Shown here one piece after another: positions 23,238 to 34,440 of a stretch of DNA of 64,000 nt. Below the pieces are notes generated by a model. That model was not told the DNA's origin. It saw only the letters and a program-made list of their open reading frames with translations, and did not search any database. Numbering within the stretch: position 1 is the first letter of the stretch; each line of letters begins with the position of its first letter. The DNA is from Coprinopsis marcescibilis (Eukaryota > Basidiomycota > Agaricomycetes > Agaricales > Psathyrellaceae), in assembly GCA_004369085.1 (NCBI GenBank), contig ML210167.1, forward strand, positions 189,870 through 253,869. Direction: 5' to 3'. The position numbers and the translations under genes were made by a program.

Positions 23238-24793
23238 TTACAGTTTAGTAATTGCTGTCCGCTCGGCATCGACAATCGCCTTGTCTCTAGCTAACCTGTG
23301 TCGTTGAGGCCCCTTGATTCCTAGTTCTTCAAGTATCTCAGTGGTATGTTGTCCTGGTTTTAACGCGGCAAGAGGCCGTTCGAGTTTGGGTTGTTGGGTC
23401 GTACTGGTGATTGCTGGGTGAGCTTCTGGAACAGGCGCTTGGGCGAGTTTACCGGCCTCTTTAGGAGACAATACTGGAACAGTGCAAGCTTCCGTATCTT
23501 TAGGTGTCAAGCAAATCAGTGACGCAGCAACGGAACAGGAACAGGAATTAAGCGTACGAAAGAAAAGCTTGGCCCAATAATCTCTGGGTCTTGTGAGGAA
23601 AGCCTTTTCGAAGAACTCAAACATTCTCGGCCAGGTCTGGCGATTCCCTTGATCTGCAGGCGAAGGTTTCCAGCCATCGACAGAAAAGTCTTGAGGCAAT
23701 GCTTTCAGGAGGCCAGCAAGGAATGTCTTGAAGAATTGAGGTTCCAAGCATCCGACAGACATCCAACCGCCATCTTTGCACAAGTATATGTTGTAGAATG
23801 GTGCACCGCCGTCCAACGGATTCGTTCCTCGAGGTCCACCCATCAAGGGCGAATTGGGAACCAACGCGTGGATGAGGGGGAAAGACGACAGATACCGTGT
23901 GCCGGTGACCTAGACTTTTCAGGTGGGACGCAGATAACAGAAGTTGGGCTTACTGACCATGTCCGAATTCACCACTTGCCCCTTTCCTGTCTTTGCTCGC
24001 TCAAGGAGCGCAATCAGAATTCCCATGGCGCACATAGCGCCTCCACCTGCGAAATCCGCGAGGATGTTGAGTGGAAACGTCGGCTTTGAAGGGGTACCTG
24101 GCAGCATCTGAATACAAGAGCGCGGTTAATGCCAACTGTTACAGCTGCCCCAACTCGATCTAACTCACGGCAAGTACGCCACTTAAGGCGGCGTAGTTGA
24201 TGTCATGGCCTGGAGTGCGAGGTTAAAACTTGGCGTAGGGTCGAGTAAGCGATACAACCGACCTGCCATGTCCTTGTAAGGACCTAAAAGCCAAAGTTAA
24301 TCGGGGGTTTGACATGTGTTGATAATCTCTCACCATTTCTTGGGAACCTTGTAAAACGCGGTCAATGACAGGGTCTGCGACTACAATGAAGAGGTGCTCA
24401 CCCCACAATTCTAGCGTAGATCAGTTTATCGTTCAAAGGAGGACTAGTTCCATCTCCAAAAAAGACTTCTGGGCCCAAACCCAACCGTTCCATGACACCA
24501 GGGCGAAACGGATCAATGAGTACATCCGCAGAGGTTATCAAGGTCTTGAGTAGTTCTCTTCCGCTGGCCACTTTCGAATCGACTGCAATAGACCGTTTAC
24601 CACGGCATAGAACATCAGTCGAGCTAGTAGAAGGTCTATCCACTCGAATCACTGATGCGCCATTATCCGCTAAAACGAGGCCAGCGAATGGGCCCGGCGC
24701 TAACCCGGCAAACTGACAACAAGAGTTAGGAAAAACAGAGGGAATAGCTTTTTGGCAACATACCTCGATAACCTTCAGACCTGACAGAGCCAT
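23238..24793 (-). CDS. Alpha-methylacyl-CoA racemase (CaiB/BaiF, family III CoA-transferase fold)
   Basis: The start [10 protein letters not shown] joins, after a 51-bp intron, [19 protein letters not shown], then [103 protein letters not shown] and [13 protein letters not shown]. This sequence of motifs follows AMACR. The catalytic His of GHDINY and Asp of LADFAGGG are both present. AMACR epimerises 2R- to 2S-methylacyl-CoA so that branched chains can enter beta-oxidation. The end, AERTAITKL, gives TKL, a non-canonical but plausible PTS1. About six introns, one of them (near 23496-23555) in frame and stop-free. The gene is divergent from b5-dehydrogenase paralogue 2 and co-oriented with paralogue 1. 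Confidence 0.88.
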
Positions 24794-25815
24794 AATCTGT
24801 ACAATGGTCGGATAGTGAGCATGATTTTGACGACCGTGGCAAGGTATATGATGTATTCATGCCGGTGACCAGAAAAAGACTGTTGGGCGTTGTTTGAGGT
24901 TCTGTCATGCGACGACCAGCTGAGCGCGTCCGGGGCCCGCTTGTCTCTTACCCCTAAACAACATATTAATGGGACAACAGCACACAGACCAGCAATCCCT
25001 TATGCATCACTCGGGGATGCTATGTAGTACAAGTCTAGAACTGCTTAGTGGCCGGTTCGGAACCTTGAGCATGGTCCCAGAGTTCGCCGCCTGTCTATGG
25101 ACCCGGACATACACCTGTCCCACCTCGACGTCCGACGTGCTTTCGGAAACTCTCTTGCAAATTCGAGACGGATGTTCCAAGCGCAGACGAATTTCAGACT
25201 GCTTTACGCCTGTTCTGATTTTACAGCTCGCGGCAATCATCAGCCGTCTTTTCTCCTCAGAATGTATCAGGGCTTGCCAATCTTCAAGTTCCTTGCAGCC
25301 TCCTGTTCCGGCGCTCGGTGTATTGCTTCGAATGTCTCACAGGTCGACTTTTGAAACATATCAAACATCTGTTCAATCTAAAGTTCTTGCGGTCTGTAAT
25401 TGCTTCGACTTGGTGCTAGTATTCCATCAACTACAGCCACATCCTTCCAACTGGATCCATCAAAACAAGAAGACACCTCAAGAGTTTTGGGCTTCCCTCG
25501 TTGCAGTTGTTCGTTTTGACTTTTAATTCATCTGTTATCTGTCAAGAGCTAACAGGAGCTAACCCCTGTGTTCAGTCACATTACAACTCCAATTGCTTGA
25601 GAACTTCGCGAAAGCTGAGGGGTCATGGAAACAAACAGAATTGAGTAGGTGCCATTGGTCGGGGATGCATGCAATATCCAGTCAAAGCGCCCGCGGCGGC
25701 ACAACCCAGAGTACATGTGATTGTTTCCCCGCAACACTCAATTGAGGCAGACTGGTACCCGGAGCCTTATGATGCATACTCGTGTCTTGGCAGCAATGGT
25801 AAGTATCATCGAACT

Positions 25816-25835
25816 CCGGTGTGTTGGAACACCGG
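25816..25835. promoter_or_regulatory. Inverted repeat CCGGTGT-N6-ACACCGG, candidate operator
   Basis: Perfect 7-bp arms around a 6-bp spacer lie 9 bp upstream of a TATA box. Inverted CGG/CCG triplets are the usual half-sites of Zn2Cys6 regulators. That a regulator binds here is inferred from position and symmetry. Confidence 0.4.
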
Positions 25836-25844
25836 TTACGGGAA

Positions 25845-25850
25845 TATAAA
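25845..25850 (+). promoter_or_regulatory. TATA box of b5-dehydrogenase paralogue 2
   Basis: TATAAA in the context GGAATATAAAGC, 56 bp before the start codon, leaves room for only a short 5' leader. Confidence 0.55.
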
Positions 25851-25905
25851 GCTCTGTATGTATCACCGAGTCCGACTTGCTACGTTTCTAGCTTCTCCTA
25901 CAACG

Positions 25906-27882
25906 ATGAGCAAAGTCTTCACTAGAGAAGAAGTCGCGCAGCACAAAAAAGAGGGCGATCTAGTACGTTGTGTCGGCTCTTGTAGATTTCGGCGCTAATT
26001 CATTTGCTGCAGTGGATCGTCGTCGACTCCAACGTCTACAACCTCTCCAAGTTCGCGGCGATGCATCCAGGAGGACTTTCTGTACTCCTGGACGAGGATG
26101 TTGGTACGTTATACACTCGTCCGGTGTACATCATGCACTGATGTTTACCATTCAGCTGGAAAGGACGCAACAGAAACATTCTTCGGCCTGCATCGAACGG
26201 AGGTCCTCAGCAAGCCACAGTTCAAGCGCCTTATCATCGGTACGCTCGAGGGTGCCCAACAGCAATTCTTGGAGCCAGCACCAGGTTCTCTGAGCCAGGT
26301 TCCTTATGCGGAGCCTACATGGCTGAGCAAGGGGTATTACAGCCCATACTATAAGCCTGTGGGTTGTACCGTACTACCATCATGTTGGCAGTTCTTGACG
26401 TTCTATCATGGTAGCACCACCGAGTCCTTCAAACCGAGTTCCGCAAGTTCGTTGACGAGGTCCTCATTCCGGATGGGCGAGCACGCGAAGAGGACGGAAA
26501 ACGTCCAAGCCCAAGCGTATTCTTGGAGATGGGGAGGCTCAACATCATGGCAATGAGACTTGGCCCTGGCCCTCACCTGAAGGGGTTGGAGCTCATGGGG
26601 GGTATCATCAAGCCCGAAGAGGTACGCGCAAAGGCTCGCTTCGCCTAACTCAACAGCCACTGACGCCACAGTAACACTTAGTTCGATTACTTCCATGAAC
26701 TGATCATGGGCCAGGAGAGTGCCAGGCTGCATGCTCGTGGATACCTGGACGGTATTGGTGGTGGAACTTTCATTGGTATGTCAGGTCTGCAAAGACAAAG
26801 ATCCCAATTCTAACAATCATGTAGGTCTCCCTCCCATCATGAACTTTGGAAAACCTGCCCTTAGGGAGAAGATCATGAAGGAAGTGTTTGAAGGCAAGAA
26901 GCTTTGTGCGTTGGGTATAACCGAGGCCTTCGCTGGAAGTGACGTTGCCGGCCTCCGGTGTTTCGCCAAACGAGTGGAAAATGGCTGGATAGTCACTGGA
27001 ACAAAAAAATGGATCACCAATGCCACATTTGCCGACTATTTCACCATTGGTTGCCGCACAGAACAGGGTGGACTTGTCGTATTGTGTGTTGAACGTGGAC
27101 CCGGCGTTGAGACTAAGCCCATAAAAACCTCCTACTCAACGGCAGCTGGGACCGGATACATCACATTCGAGGACGTCTTCGTTCCTTACGAGAACACTCT
27201 CGGAACGGAGAACAAGGGTCTTCAGGTCATCCTTTCCAACTTCAACCACGAACGATGGGGCATGTGCACTGTGAGCATCGGTGCTCAGCGCATCGTTGTC
27301 GAAGAGTGTCTAAAGTGAGCTTTTTAACGGTTGTACTGCGCATATGCTTTCTGATCGGGTTTATCAGGTGGGTTAATCAGCGCAAGGTCTTCGGCAAGCC
27401 TCTGCACTCGCAGGCCGTGATTCGAAACAAACTAGCGGCCATGATCTCTCGGGTAGAGAGTGCCCAATCATGGTTGGAGAATATCACCTTCCAAATGAAC
27501 CACATGAAGTACGGACAGCAAGCTGAACTCCTGGCTGGGTGAGTCTCACAGCTATTGTCTTCGGTATAATATAATAATATCTCACCGCATCTTACAGCCC
27601 GATCGCCCTGCTCAAGCAATACGCCACTTCGACCGCGCAAGAGACAGCCCGTGATGCTGTTCAGATCTTTGGTGGACGTGGTATCACAAAAACCGGCATG
27701 GGTCGCTTCATTGAGCATTACCATCGTACAGTTCCATTTGATGCGTAAGTACCGAAACCACTATCTGGTTGATTGTACTCAACTTGTGTTCTATTAGTGT
27801 TCTCGGTGGTGCTGAGGACGTGCTCGGGGATCTCGGTGTTCGACAAGCATTGAAGAAAATGCCCAAGGATGCCCGCTTGTAA
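25906..27882 (+). CDS. Cytochrome b5-acyl-CoA dehydrogenase fusion, paralogue 2
   Basis: The start MSKVFTREEVAQHKKEGDL opens a b5 domain with LSKFAAMHPGGLSVLLD and second heme His in TFFGLHRTEVL. The dehydrogenase part shows MAMRLGPGPHLKG, KPEEFDYFHE, IGLPPIMNFG, TEAFAGSDVAGL, GTKKWITNATFADYF, SNFNHERWGM, RKVFGKPLHSQAVIR, FGGRGITKTGMG and VLGGAEDVLGDLGV. The loop position that holds the catalytic Glu in medium-chain enzymes is Gly (LGGAED), as in long-chain/isovaleryl-type enzymes, whose base comes from another helix. The C-terminal ARL is a PTS1-type tripeptide, so a peroxisomal location is likely. Unlike its neighbours, the central dehydrogenase region (26825-27315) is one uninterrupted exon. 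Confidence 0.88.
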
Positions 27883-28323
27883 TTGTGTAGCCCCATTTCA
27901 GAATTCTATCAACCTTCATTACTGTAGCTCAATTGTAAACTACTCTTCTGTAATCCAGTCCCTTACTAGGAGGCTATCGCACGCGAAGATGGCAGGACCC
28001 TCTGACTCCCCGCAAACCATGCTTGGTAAATTGTGATCCCTCTCAGGGTACATGGGCGCATGATAAATCTCACTACGAATACCTACCATGATGCTACCAG
28101 TTGAAAATCTACTGCGTTTGTTGCTTCGCAAAGTGGGCTGCGCTGATTGGTGGATCCGACGCCTGGTTCCGCGTTTCATGTGGACTTGCCTTTTGTGGGG
28201 TCGATCGGAAGTATCACATGCGCGGATGCCCTCACCTTAACTAGTCGAACAGAGGGCCGCCGTACAGTTCTGCTTTTACCAAGTTACCACCGCTAACCCT
28301 CTACATCGTCTGCTCTGACTGCA
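27883..28323. other. Spacer between b5-dehydrogenase paralogues 2 and 3
   Basis: About 440 bp between two co-oriented paralogues, holding the promoter of paralogue 3. No copy of the CCGGTGT inverted repeat is seen here, and no gene. Confidence 0.5.
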
Positions 28324-31300
28324 ATGGCATCGAAGGAATTGAAGACTTATACTCGTGAGGAGGTTGCTAAGGTCTGTCTTATCTTATCAGATTGTTTCAA
28401 CAAGGCTGAACCGAGGTTACAGCACAATACAGACGGTGATCTGGTGAGGCCCGAACAGTCAATATTGTCCCCAGACATGGACACTGACGACCCTGCGACG
28501 TCTCGAATATCTAGTGGATTATTATAGATGGCAAGGTATATGACATCTCCAGGTTTAAGAACCTCCACCCTGGAGGAGCTTCCGTTTTGCTCGATCCGGA
28601 AGTCGGTACGTCACAGCAAGACCATTTCAATATTGCGCTATCTCAATTTCCTACACAGCTGGCAAGGACGCCACTGAGGCCTTTTACGGTCTCCATCGCC
28701 ATGAAGTAATCGAGAAGCCTCAGTACAAGCGTCTCCAGATCGGCGCTATTGAGGGAGTGAAGAGCGTCATCCACAGCCAGATTCCTGGAGAGCTCAGTAA
28801 GGTTCCCTATGCCGAACCTACCTGGTTGACAGAGGGTTATTACAGCCCCTTCTTTAACGATGTGAGTCCCAATGCACTTGTTTATGGGCGACGAAAATTC
28901 GACATTTTTCTTCTTCTATAGAACCACCGAGCATTCCAAAAGGTTGTCCGGAAGTTTATGGATGAGATCGTCACACCTGACGCCCGCGTGAGTGATAAAC
29001 AAGCTATTTTATCCGAGACCATGCACTCAATTGGATGCCATTTGTTTAGTTGAGGGAAGAGGATGGAAAGCCACCTAGTGCCAGTGTCGTCGAAGCTATG
29101 GCGTGAGTGCTTTTTGCAATTTTTTGAGGCCTCTTGTTAACCTATGCTTGCTGTTTTAGGAACGTCGGTCTCCATGCCATGAGAATGGGTCCCGGAAAGC
29201 ACCTTAAGGGTTCGCTCAGATCGTCAAATCTGAATACCAAGTACTTAAACGTGTTGTACAGGTCTAGAGCTTATGGGAGGCGTTGTCAAGCCCGAGGAGG
29301 TGTGTTCCTCTCCTGTTCTTTCGGTGTATTGTCGCCTAACTCCCAATTTAACAATTTGACAGTTCGATTATTTCCACGAGGTAAGAACCTTCGCCCCAAG
29401 TATCCATTCCTGGATGTTAAAAGCTTTCACAGATGATCATCACACAAGAGTTTGCTCGTGCAGGTTGCCGAGGCTATGGCGATGGTAAGGTTTTGCCACT
29501 TCTAGATCGACACGAGGCCTAAGTTGCAAAACAAACAGGTCTCATGTCTGGCTCTGTTATCGGCCTCCCTCCCGTTTTGAACTTCGGAAGCGATGCCATC
29601 AAACAGAAGGTCGTTCCAGATGTTTTGTCTGGCAAGAGGCCTATTTGCCTTGCCATCTCAGAGGCCTTTGCTGGTAGCGATGTTGCTGGCATTCAGACCA
29701 CTGCCGTCAAGAGTGAGGACGGAAATCACTGGATTATTAACGGAACGTTAGTACTATCTTGTTCTAGCTCTTTGGTCTGCCACTGATCATGTGTCTCTCA
29801 TCCTTCACCTTCGCGTCCTATCTCCCCCGACGACACCACTGTTCTTGCTTTTGACACCAAAAACCGTCCGATTTCGATCTCACAGGAAGAAGTGGATCAC
29901 GAATGGAACGTGAGTTGCGAAACCCCTTTTCATTCAATACAAAGATTGACATGCCCCTGTTAGCTTCGCCCATTAGTGCGTATTTGCTGATTTGATAATT
30001 CTACCGATAGCTCATGCTTCTATTGAAAGCTTCACCGTTGGCTGCAAGACCGAGGTAGGATTAATTTGTCCTTTTCTACAGTGGTTTGGTTCTGATTTAG
30101 GTTTTAGGACGGTTTCACCGTTATACTTGTTGAGCGAGGTGAGGGTGTTGAGACCAAGGCCATCAAAACAAGCTACGTGCGTATGGAGCTCCAGAGGGTC
30201 CGCCTATATCTCACTTTGCCGTCTATAGTCTCCTACCGCCGGGACTGCCTTCGTGTCCTTCGACAATGTCAAGGTTCCTGTTGAGAACACCCTTGGCCCC
30301 GAGGGTGGAGGAATCTTTGTTATGCTCAGGTATGAGAGTATTTGGACAAACTTGAATCTGGGTTGTTTCTTATTTTATCCTTGTTTAGCAACTTTAACCA
30401 CGAACGTTGGGTCATGATCTGCTCCTCTGCCCGAAGCCAGCGTCTTATCGTGGAGGAGTGCCTCAAGTGGGTTGTTTTGTTCCCGCTTTGAATTCAATCG
30501 CTAAGCCACAATGATCAGGTGGACAAACCAACGCAAGGCTTTCGGAAAGCCTCTTCATTCCCAGGCTGTTATTCGAAGCAAGATTGCTGCCATGATTTCG
30601 CGAGCTGAGGCAGTTCAAAGCTGGCTCGAGAACATCACTTACCAAATGAACAACATGGTGAGTGGCGCTTTGGGGTTAGAAGTTGGCTTATTGTGCTCAC
30701 TTTCTCTTTTGCGGCGTTAGTCTTACAAGCAGCAAGCCAAGCTGCTCGCCGGGTATGTGTGGCCTTTTTCGAGAATCACCCCGCAGAAATTAAAAATACG
30801 TTTTGCCCCAGACCCATCGGTTTGCTCAAGATGACATCTACCCGATTCGCGCAAGAGACTGCTACCGATGCTGTTCAGGTTCGGACTCCCTTTTCACCGT
30901 GACATATTGCTATATGCTCATCGTCTACCAGATCTTCGGTGGTCGCGGCATCACTAGAACCGGTATGTCTCAATCCCTTCTGGCCTTGCCATACACCTGA
31001 CATTCTCCCGATATCAGGCATGGGTCAATTCATTGAACACGCAAGTACACCTTATTTCTATTCTTTACCTGGTGATTAATGTCATGTGCACAGTATCATC
31101 GGACTGTTCCCTTCGATGCGTGAGTAAAAAACGTCTATTACCATGGAACAAGGAACTGACCATTGTCTTTTTTTGCAGAATCCTTGGTGGAGGTCAGTTG
31201 TTGAATTAACGTTAATCCAAGTCTGTCAGAGACTAATTAGCAACCCTTTTACAGCCGAAGACGTACTGGGCGACCTCGGTGTTCGTCAAGCCATCCGCCA

Positions 31301-31325
31301 GATGCCCAAGAACTCGAAGCTCTAA
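28324..31325 (+). CDS. Cytochrome b5-acyl-CoA dehydrogenase fusion, paralogue 3
   Basis: The start MASKELKTYTREEVAK joins HNTDGDL and WIIIDGKVYD, then SRFKNLHPGGASVLLD and AFYGLHRHEVIEKP with both heme histidines. The dehydrogenase follows: MRMGPGKHLKG, KPEEFDYFHE, CRGYGDG, SEAFAGSDVAGI, KKWITNGTFAHYFTVG, SNFNHERWVMICSS, RKAFGKPLHSQAVIR, FGGRGITRTGMG and ILGGAEDVLGDLGV, ending PKNSKL. SKL is the canonical PTS1, making this the most clearly peroxisomal member. The gene is cut into very many exons, including a 24-nt exon (29886-29909) and a 12-nt exon (29964-29975). It is the closest relative of paralogue 1 in several motifs, yet it keeps the flavin-contact FGKPL segment. Confidence 0.88.
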
Positions 31326-31496
31326 TTTACCACTGCTTTATTAATTCATCATGACTTCCCTTTAATTATTATCCCTATTTCGTGCATAAGGTACCTTGGA
31401 CTAAGCCACTATCTGCCTTCACAGTTATTTTTCAGGCGGTAGTTCATAAATGTAGCAGTAGATATATAGGAACGTGTCGCAGGAATCACATAATTC

Positions 31497-32411
31497 TCAT
31501 CGGAATAGTTTCTGACGTTCTCGGCTGGCACGTACACCGACATTGGCTACTGCTGGACCAGAACTCCATCCGAACCATTGCATAATGACATTTTTTGCAA
31601 AAATCTCGCCAAATCCGAGCATTACGCCGTTCACAAACGGCAAGGCGAGGTTGATGGCAAGAGCAGAGAAGAGCGCGACCACCCTTGTACGAGTCGATAA
31701 TGTCGTGTTGAAGATAGCTGTTGTCGCAGATGCTGGTGGTTGCTGAGGTGCGGAGGGCGCGTTTATTGGAGATGGGGTTTGAGTCCTTTCGGGGAAGGAC
31801 ATGGAGGGGAAAGATGAGGTGGAGGCTTGAACTTCCTCCCACTTTTGAGAACCATCGGTGTCTTCTCTGGATTCTGGTCGAACGTCGACGACAGAGTTGG
31901 ATATAGCCTTGAGACGCAAGAGAAATGTAATTAAGCGGAGAATACCGGCGCTTATACGACGCATGCTTACCTCTGACCCAGAAATTGACTTTGGCCTGTG
32001 AGTTGGCAAACCGGTTGGGATATCCGACCCCTTCTCTTCTGGTAATCCAGCAGCTTTTCGTTTCTCGGTTTCTTCCTTGCGAATGGCTTCCCAGCGAGCG
32101 CGTTCTTGCTCGGACTTCTCGCGGTACTCAGCAGACTGGCGCCTCCAAGCCTTTACTTGGGCATCGTATTCCTCCTTCCATTTGTCGCTTCCAGGGGCAC
32201 TCTCAGAAGGTTCCACGACAGTGTTGTCTGTCAAGTTTGTTATGTCTTCAGCGGTTGAGTTGGAGACAACAACAGGCTCCTCCTTAGGTGGGCTCAGAGG
32301 AGGTACAACGAATGCTTCACCGCTCGTCAGGGCGGCCTAGAAACAGTGCATTAGCTCTCTTATCAACGTTTCCTGGCGCTAGATTACCTCTATCAAGTCT
32401 TCTGCCGACAT
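31497..32411 (-). CDS. MIM1: Mitochondrial outer-membrane import factor Mim1/Tom13-like
   Basis: The first exon encodes MSAEDLIE, the second begins AALTSGEAFVVPPLSPP. A long charged N-terminal part with a coiled coil (DKWKEEYDAQVKAWRRQ through ERARWEAIRKEETEKRKAAG) precedes the diagnostic C-terminal segment ALAINLALPFVNGVMLGFGE followed by IFAKNVIMQWFGW. That membrane segment with the GxxLGFGE motif defines Mim1/Tom13, which helps insert multi- and single-span proteins, including Tom subunits, into the outer membrane. The N-terminal extension is much longer than in yeast Mim1 (about 113 residues). An intron at 31908-31970 is in frame and stop-free. If it were retained it would add a basic hydrophobic stretch. 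Confidence 0.8.
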
Positions 32412-33814
32412 TTTGGTTATGGAACGAATTCAAGCCCGCAAGAACTAGACGGTGACACGGACAGAACTAAAGCAGGCCGTGTGACTGCCTGACCAACTGG
32501 CTCGTGACTTCGCGGCAGCGATGCGTCACAGTGGTCACATCTTTGCGAATACTCGATGGTTCCTGTGTCAAAAACCAGTCTATTCTCCGGTCTATTCCTT
32601 TCTCGCTGGACAATCTAACTACCTGCATGGATTGGTTGGGCATCCACGCAGGTACTGAATTTTGGAGGCCTAGTACCGACGGCAGCCATGGAAGTTGGAA
32701 GGGCGGTTGGCCACCGACGGCAACTAAGCTATATCCTTCGAATTCTTGTCGTCTCGTTCCTGAACGGCTTTGGTGACATGCCCCAGTCTGTATGTAACTC
32801 CAGTCTACGTCCGACTCGCGGTGAAACAGCATCTTGGGCAATCGTGACTCGTCTGACTCGGTATGGAAACCCACTTCTGGCTGAATATTCCCAAATTCAC
32901 CGCATATTTCTTTCGCATAAATATCTTATCGGATCCTAGATTTACTGATCATTGACCTATCAGTGACCCAGACGTTTGAACCACCTGGGTTCCATTGCCG
33001 CCGGTCTTTTGGATAGTGTTGTTTTCGGGAACGAGAAACCCAGATTGGCGGGCTGGGTCGATTCCCAGGATGATTTCGCAAACCAAGCTCCCTAACTCAT
33101 TGAATATAGATGGCTATCGCTGCTCGAGAGATCTTGACCCGGGACACCATCGACTTTCTTTCGGACGATTTCGATCCGTTCGTGGTTTTATTGTGTGCAA
33201 TCCTAAATATCCGTTGAGAGACATATTCATCCCGGTAACCATAATCGATCCTTCATCTCCATTTGCTTTAACCACCACCTGTAGCTCATCGCTAACCCGC
33301 AGGTTCCCGTGGTACGAGCATAATCGCCCTGTGCATTGGCACAGTCTTAATTCTCCGTGTGCTTCATAATTGCTTCATAATCAACTTGGCGAGTGCTTTC
33401 CGGACGGATCGAGCAAACTGTAAGGCACCCATGACCCCATGTGCTCGGATTCTGCAGAAATTTTGGGCAAATACAAGACCAGAATCAGTTCAGAATAAAG
33501 TCAATAATGACCAGGCCAACCGGGTCTCGGGATCAAACAGATAAGATGACCACCATTGATTCCGGGATATAGTTGGCGGAGATCAGATCAAAGGATTCAT
33601 ACATATGTCGTCCATAGGCTCGATCGCGTGACAGGAGGGAGTTAACGGTGTTCCAGTGTCTTTTGTAACTCCATGGAAGAGCTATATAATATGCGACGTT
33701 CTCCAGCTATCATCCCAAGACCCCCGCATCCGTTCCCTCCAGCCTAGCTCCCCACCACACACCTCTCTGTACAATCTCTGCCACTGCTTTAACAGCTTTA
33801 CATCATTCCGAGCT
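32412..33814. other. 1.4 kb intergenic region
   Basis: Lies between the divergent Mim1 and Cys-rich genes. Short frames on both strands show no domain. The right end has a TATA box and a C-rich stretch (33718-33770) typical of a core promoter and leader. I see nothing else. Confidence 0.5.
33683..33690 (+). promoter_or_regulatory. TATA box of the small Cys-rich gene
   Basis: TATATAAT about 130 bp before the start codon, followed by a pyrimidine/C-rich leader. It supports the existence of the four-exon gene downstream. Confidence 0.5.
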
Positions 33815-34229
33815 ATGTGTCGCCTCGAAGTGTAAACCTATGCCCCCGCACTTTTTGGACCACTTTATTGACTTCTTTGTTCTAGTTTTGGTGACTGGCA
33901 CAGAGGTTGTGGCGTATGTTTACTTTCATGCATTGCTTTGTTGAGCTGCTCGTTTAACGGTCCAACAGCATTTTATCAAATCCTATTATTCCGGGGAGCA
34001 AGTCGACTGCAATAACCAATATTGCTTTCACAGCTCAGCCCATACTCATCTGGCGCCGAATTGCTCCTGCACCAGAGTTCGTACAGTTGCTTATCATATC
34101 CTCTTCATGGCTTTGAACCGTTTGCTTTGTCTATAGGAAACCGAGGACGAACGAAGAATCGTCAACATGTTCCATGCACCCTGCGACGATTGCAGAGCTG
34201 CGGAATTTGCCCGTCGTGTCGGTCGTTAG
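33815..34229 (+). CDS. Small Cys/His-rich protein of 81 residues, four exons
   Basis: Four exons (33815-33831, 33886-33913, 33969-34076, 34137-34229) joined by introns of 54, 55 and 60 bp give an 81-residue protein starting MCRLEVFGDWHRGCGHFIK. It has nine-tenths hydrophilic residues and eight cysteines: CGH at 14-16, C29 and C34, C47-x-C49, and C67-x2-C70 in HAPCDDCRAAEFARR, plus C2. The CGH, CxC and CxxC spacing with several His suggests zinc binding. No signal peptide is visible, so it is probably intracellular. It is too fragmented to appear as one open frame, but every junction keeps phase and consensus splice ends, and a TATA box lies upstream. Small fungal proteins starting MC with a CGH motif are familiar to me, yet their function is unknown. 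Confidence 0.7.
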
Positions 34230-34440
34230 TCCCTCGCGCACAAGGCTGGCACCAGGCAGGACTCCATCACGAATGTCGCGTTCTACTTCATTAATCATCA
34301 TGTTGACAACGCACACCAACCCCTAGACGTCTCTATCTATCTATTGCTTGCTTATGCTTATGTGTTCTGTCGCTATCTCATCTCGCTTTGTTGTCTCCTC
34401 ATGTACTATATACACTGGATATCTACGATACTCCTCTGAG

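Larger units (their letters stand above)
24794..25905. other. Divergent intergenic region between racemase and b5-dehydrogenase 2
   Basis: About 1.1 kb with opposite start codons at both ends. It contains a perfect inverted repeat and a TATA box close to the right-hand gene. An open frame of 185 codons (24969-25526, plus) has no domain and unusual Cys/Ser/Leu content, and a minus frame of about 100 codons overlaps it. I call neither a gene. Confidence 0.5.

Noticed and set aside
24969..25526. 185-codon open frame on the plus strand between racemase and dehydrogenase 2
   Set aside because: No domain or splice pattern, Cys/Ser/Leu-rich, and a comparable open stretch exists on the other strand. 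It lies in a divergent promoter region.
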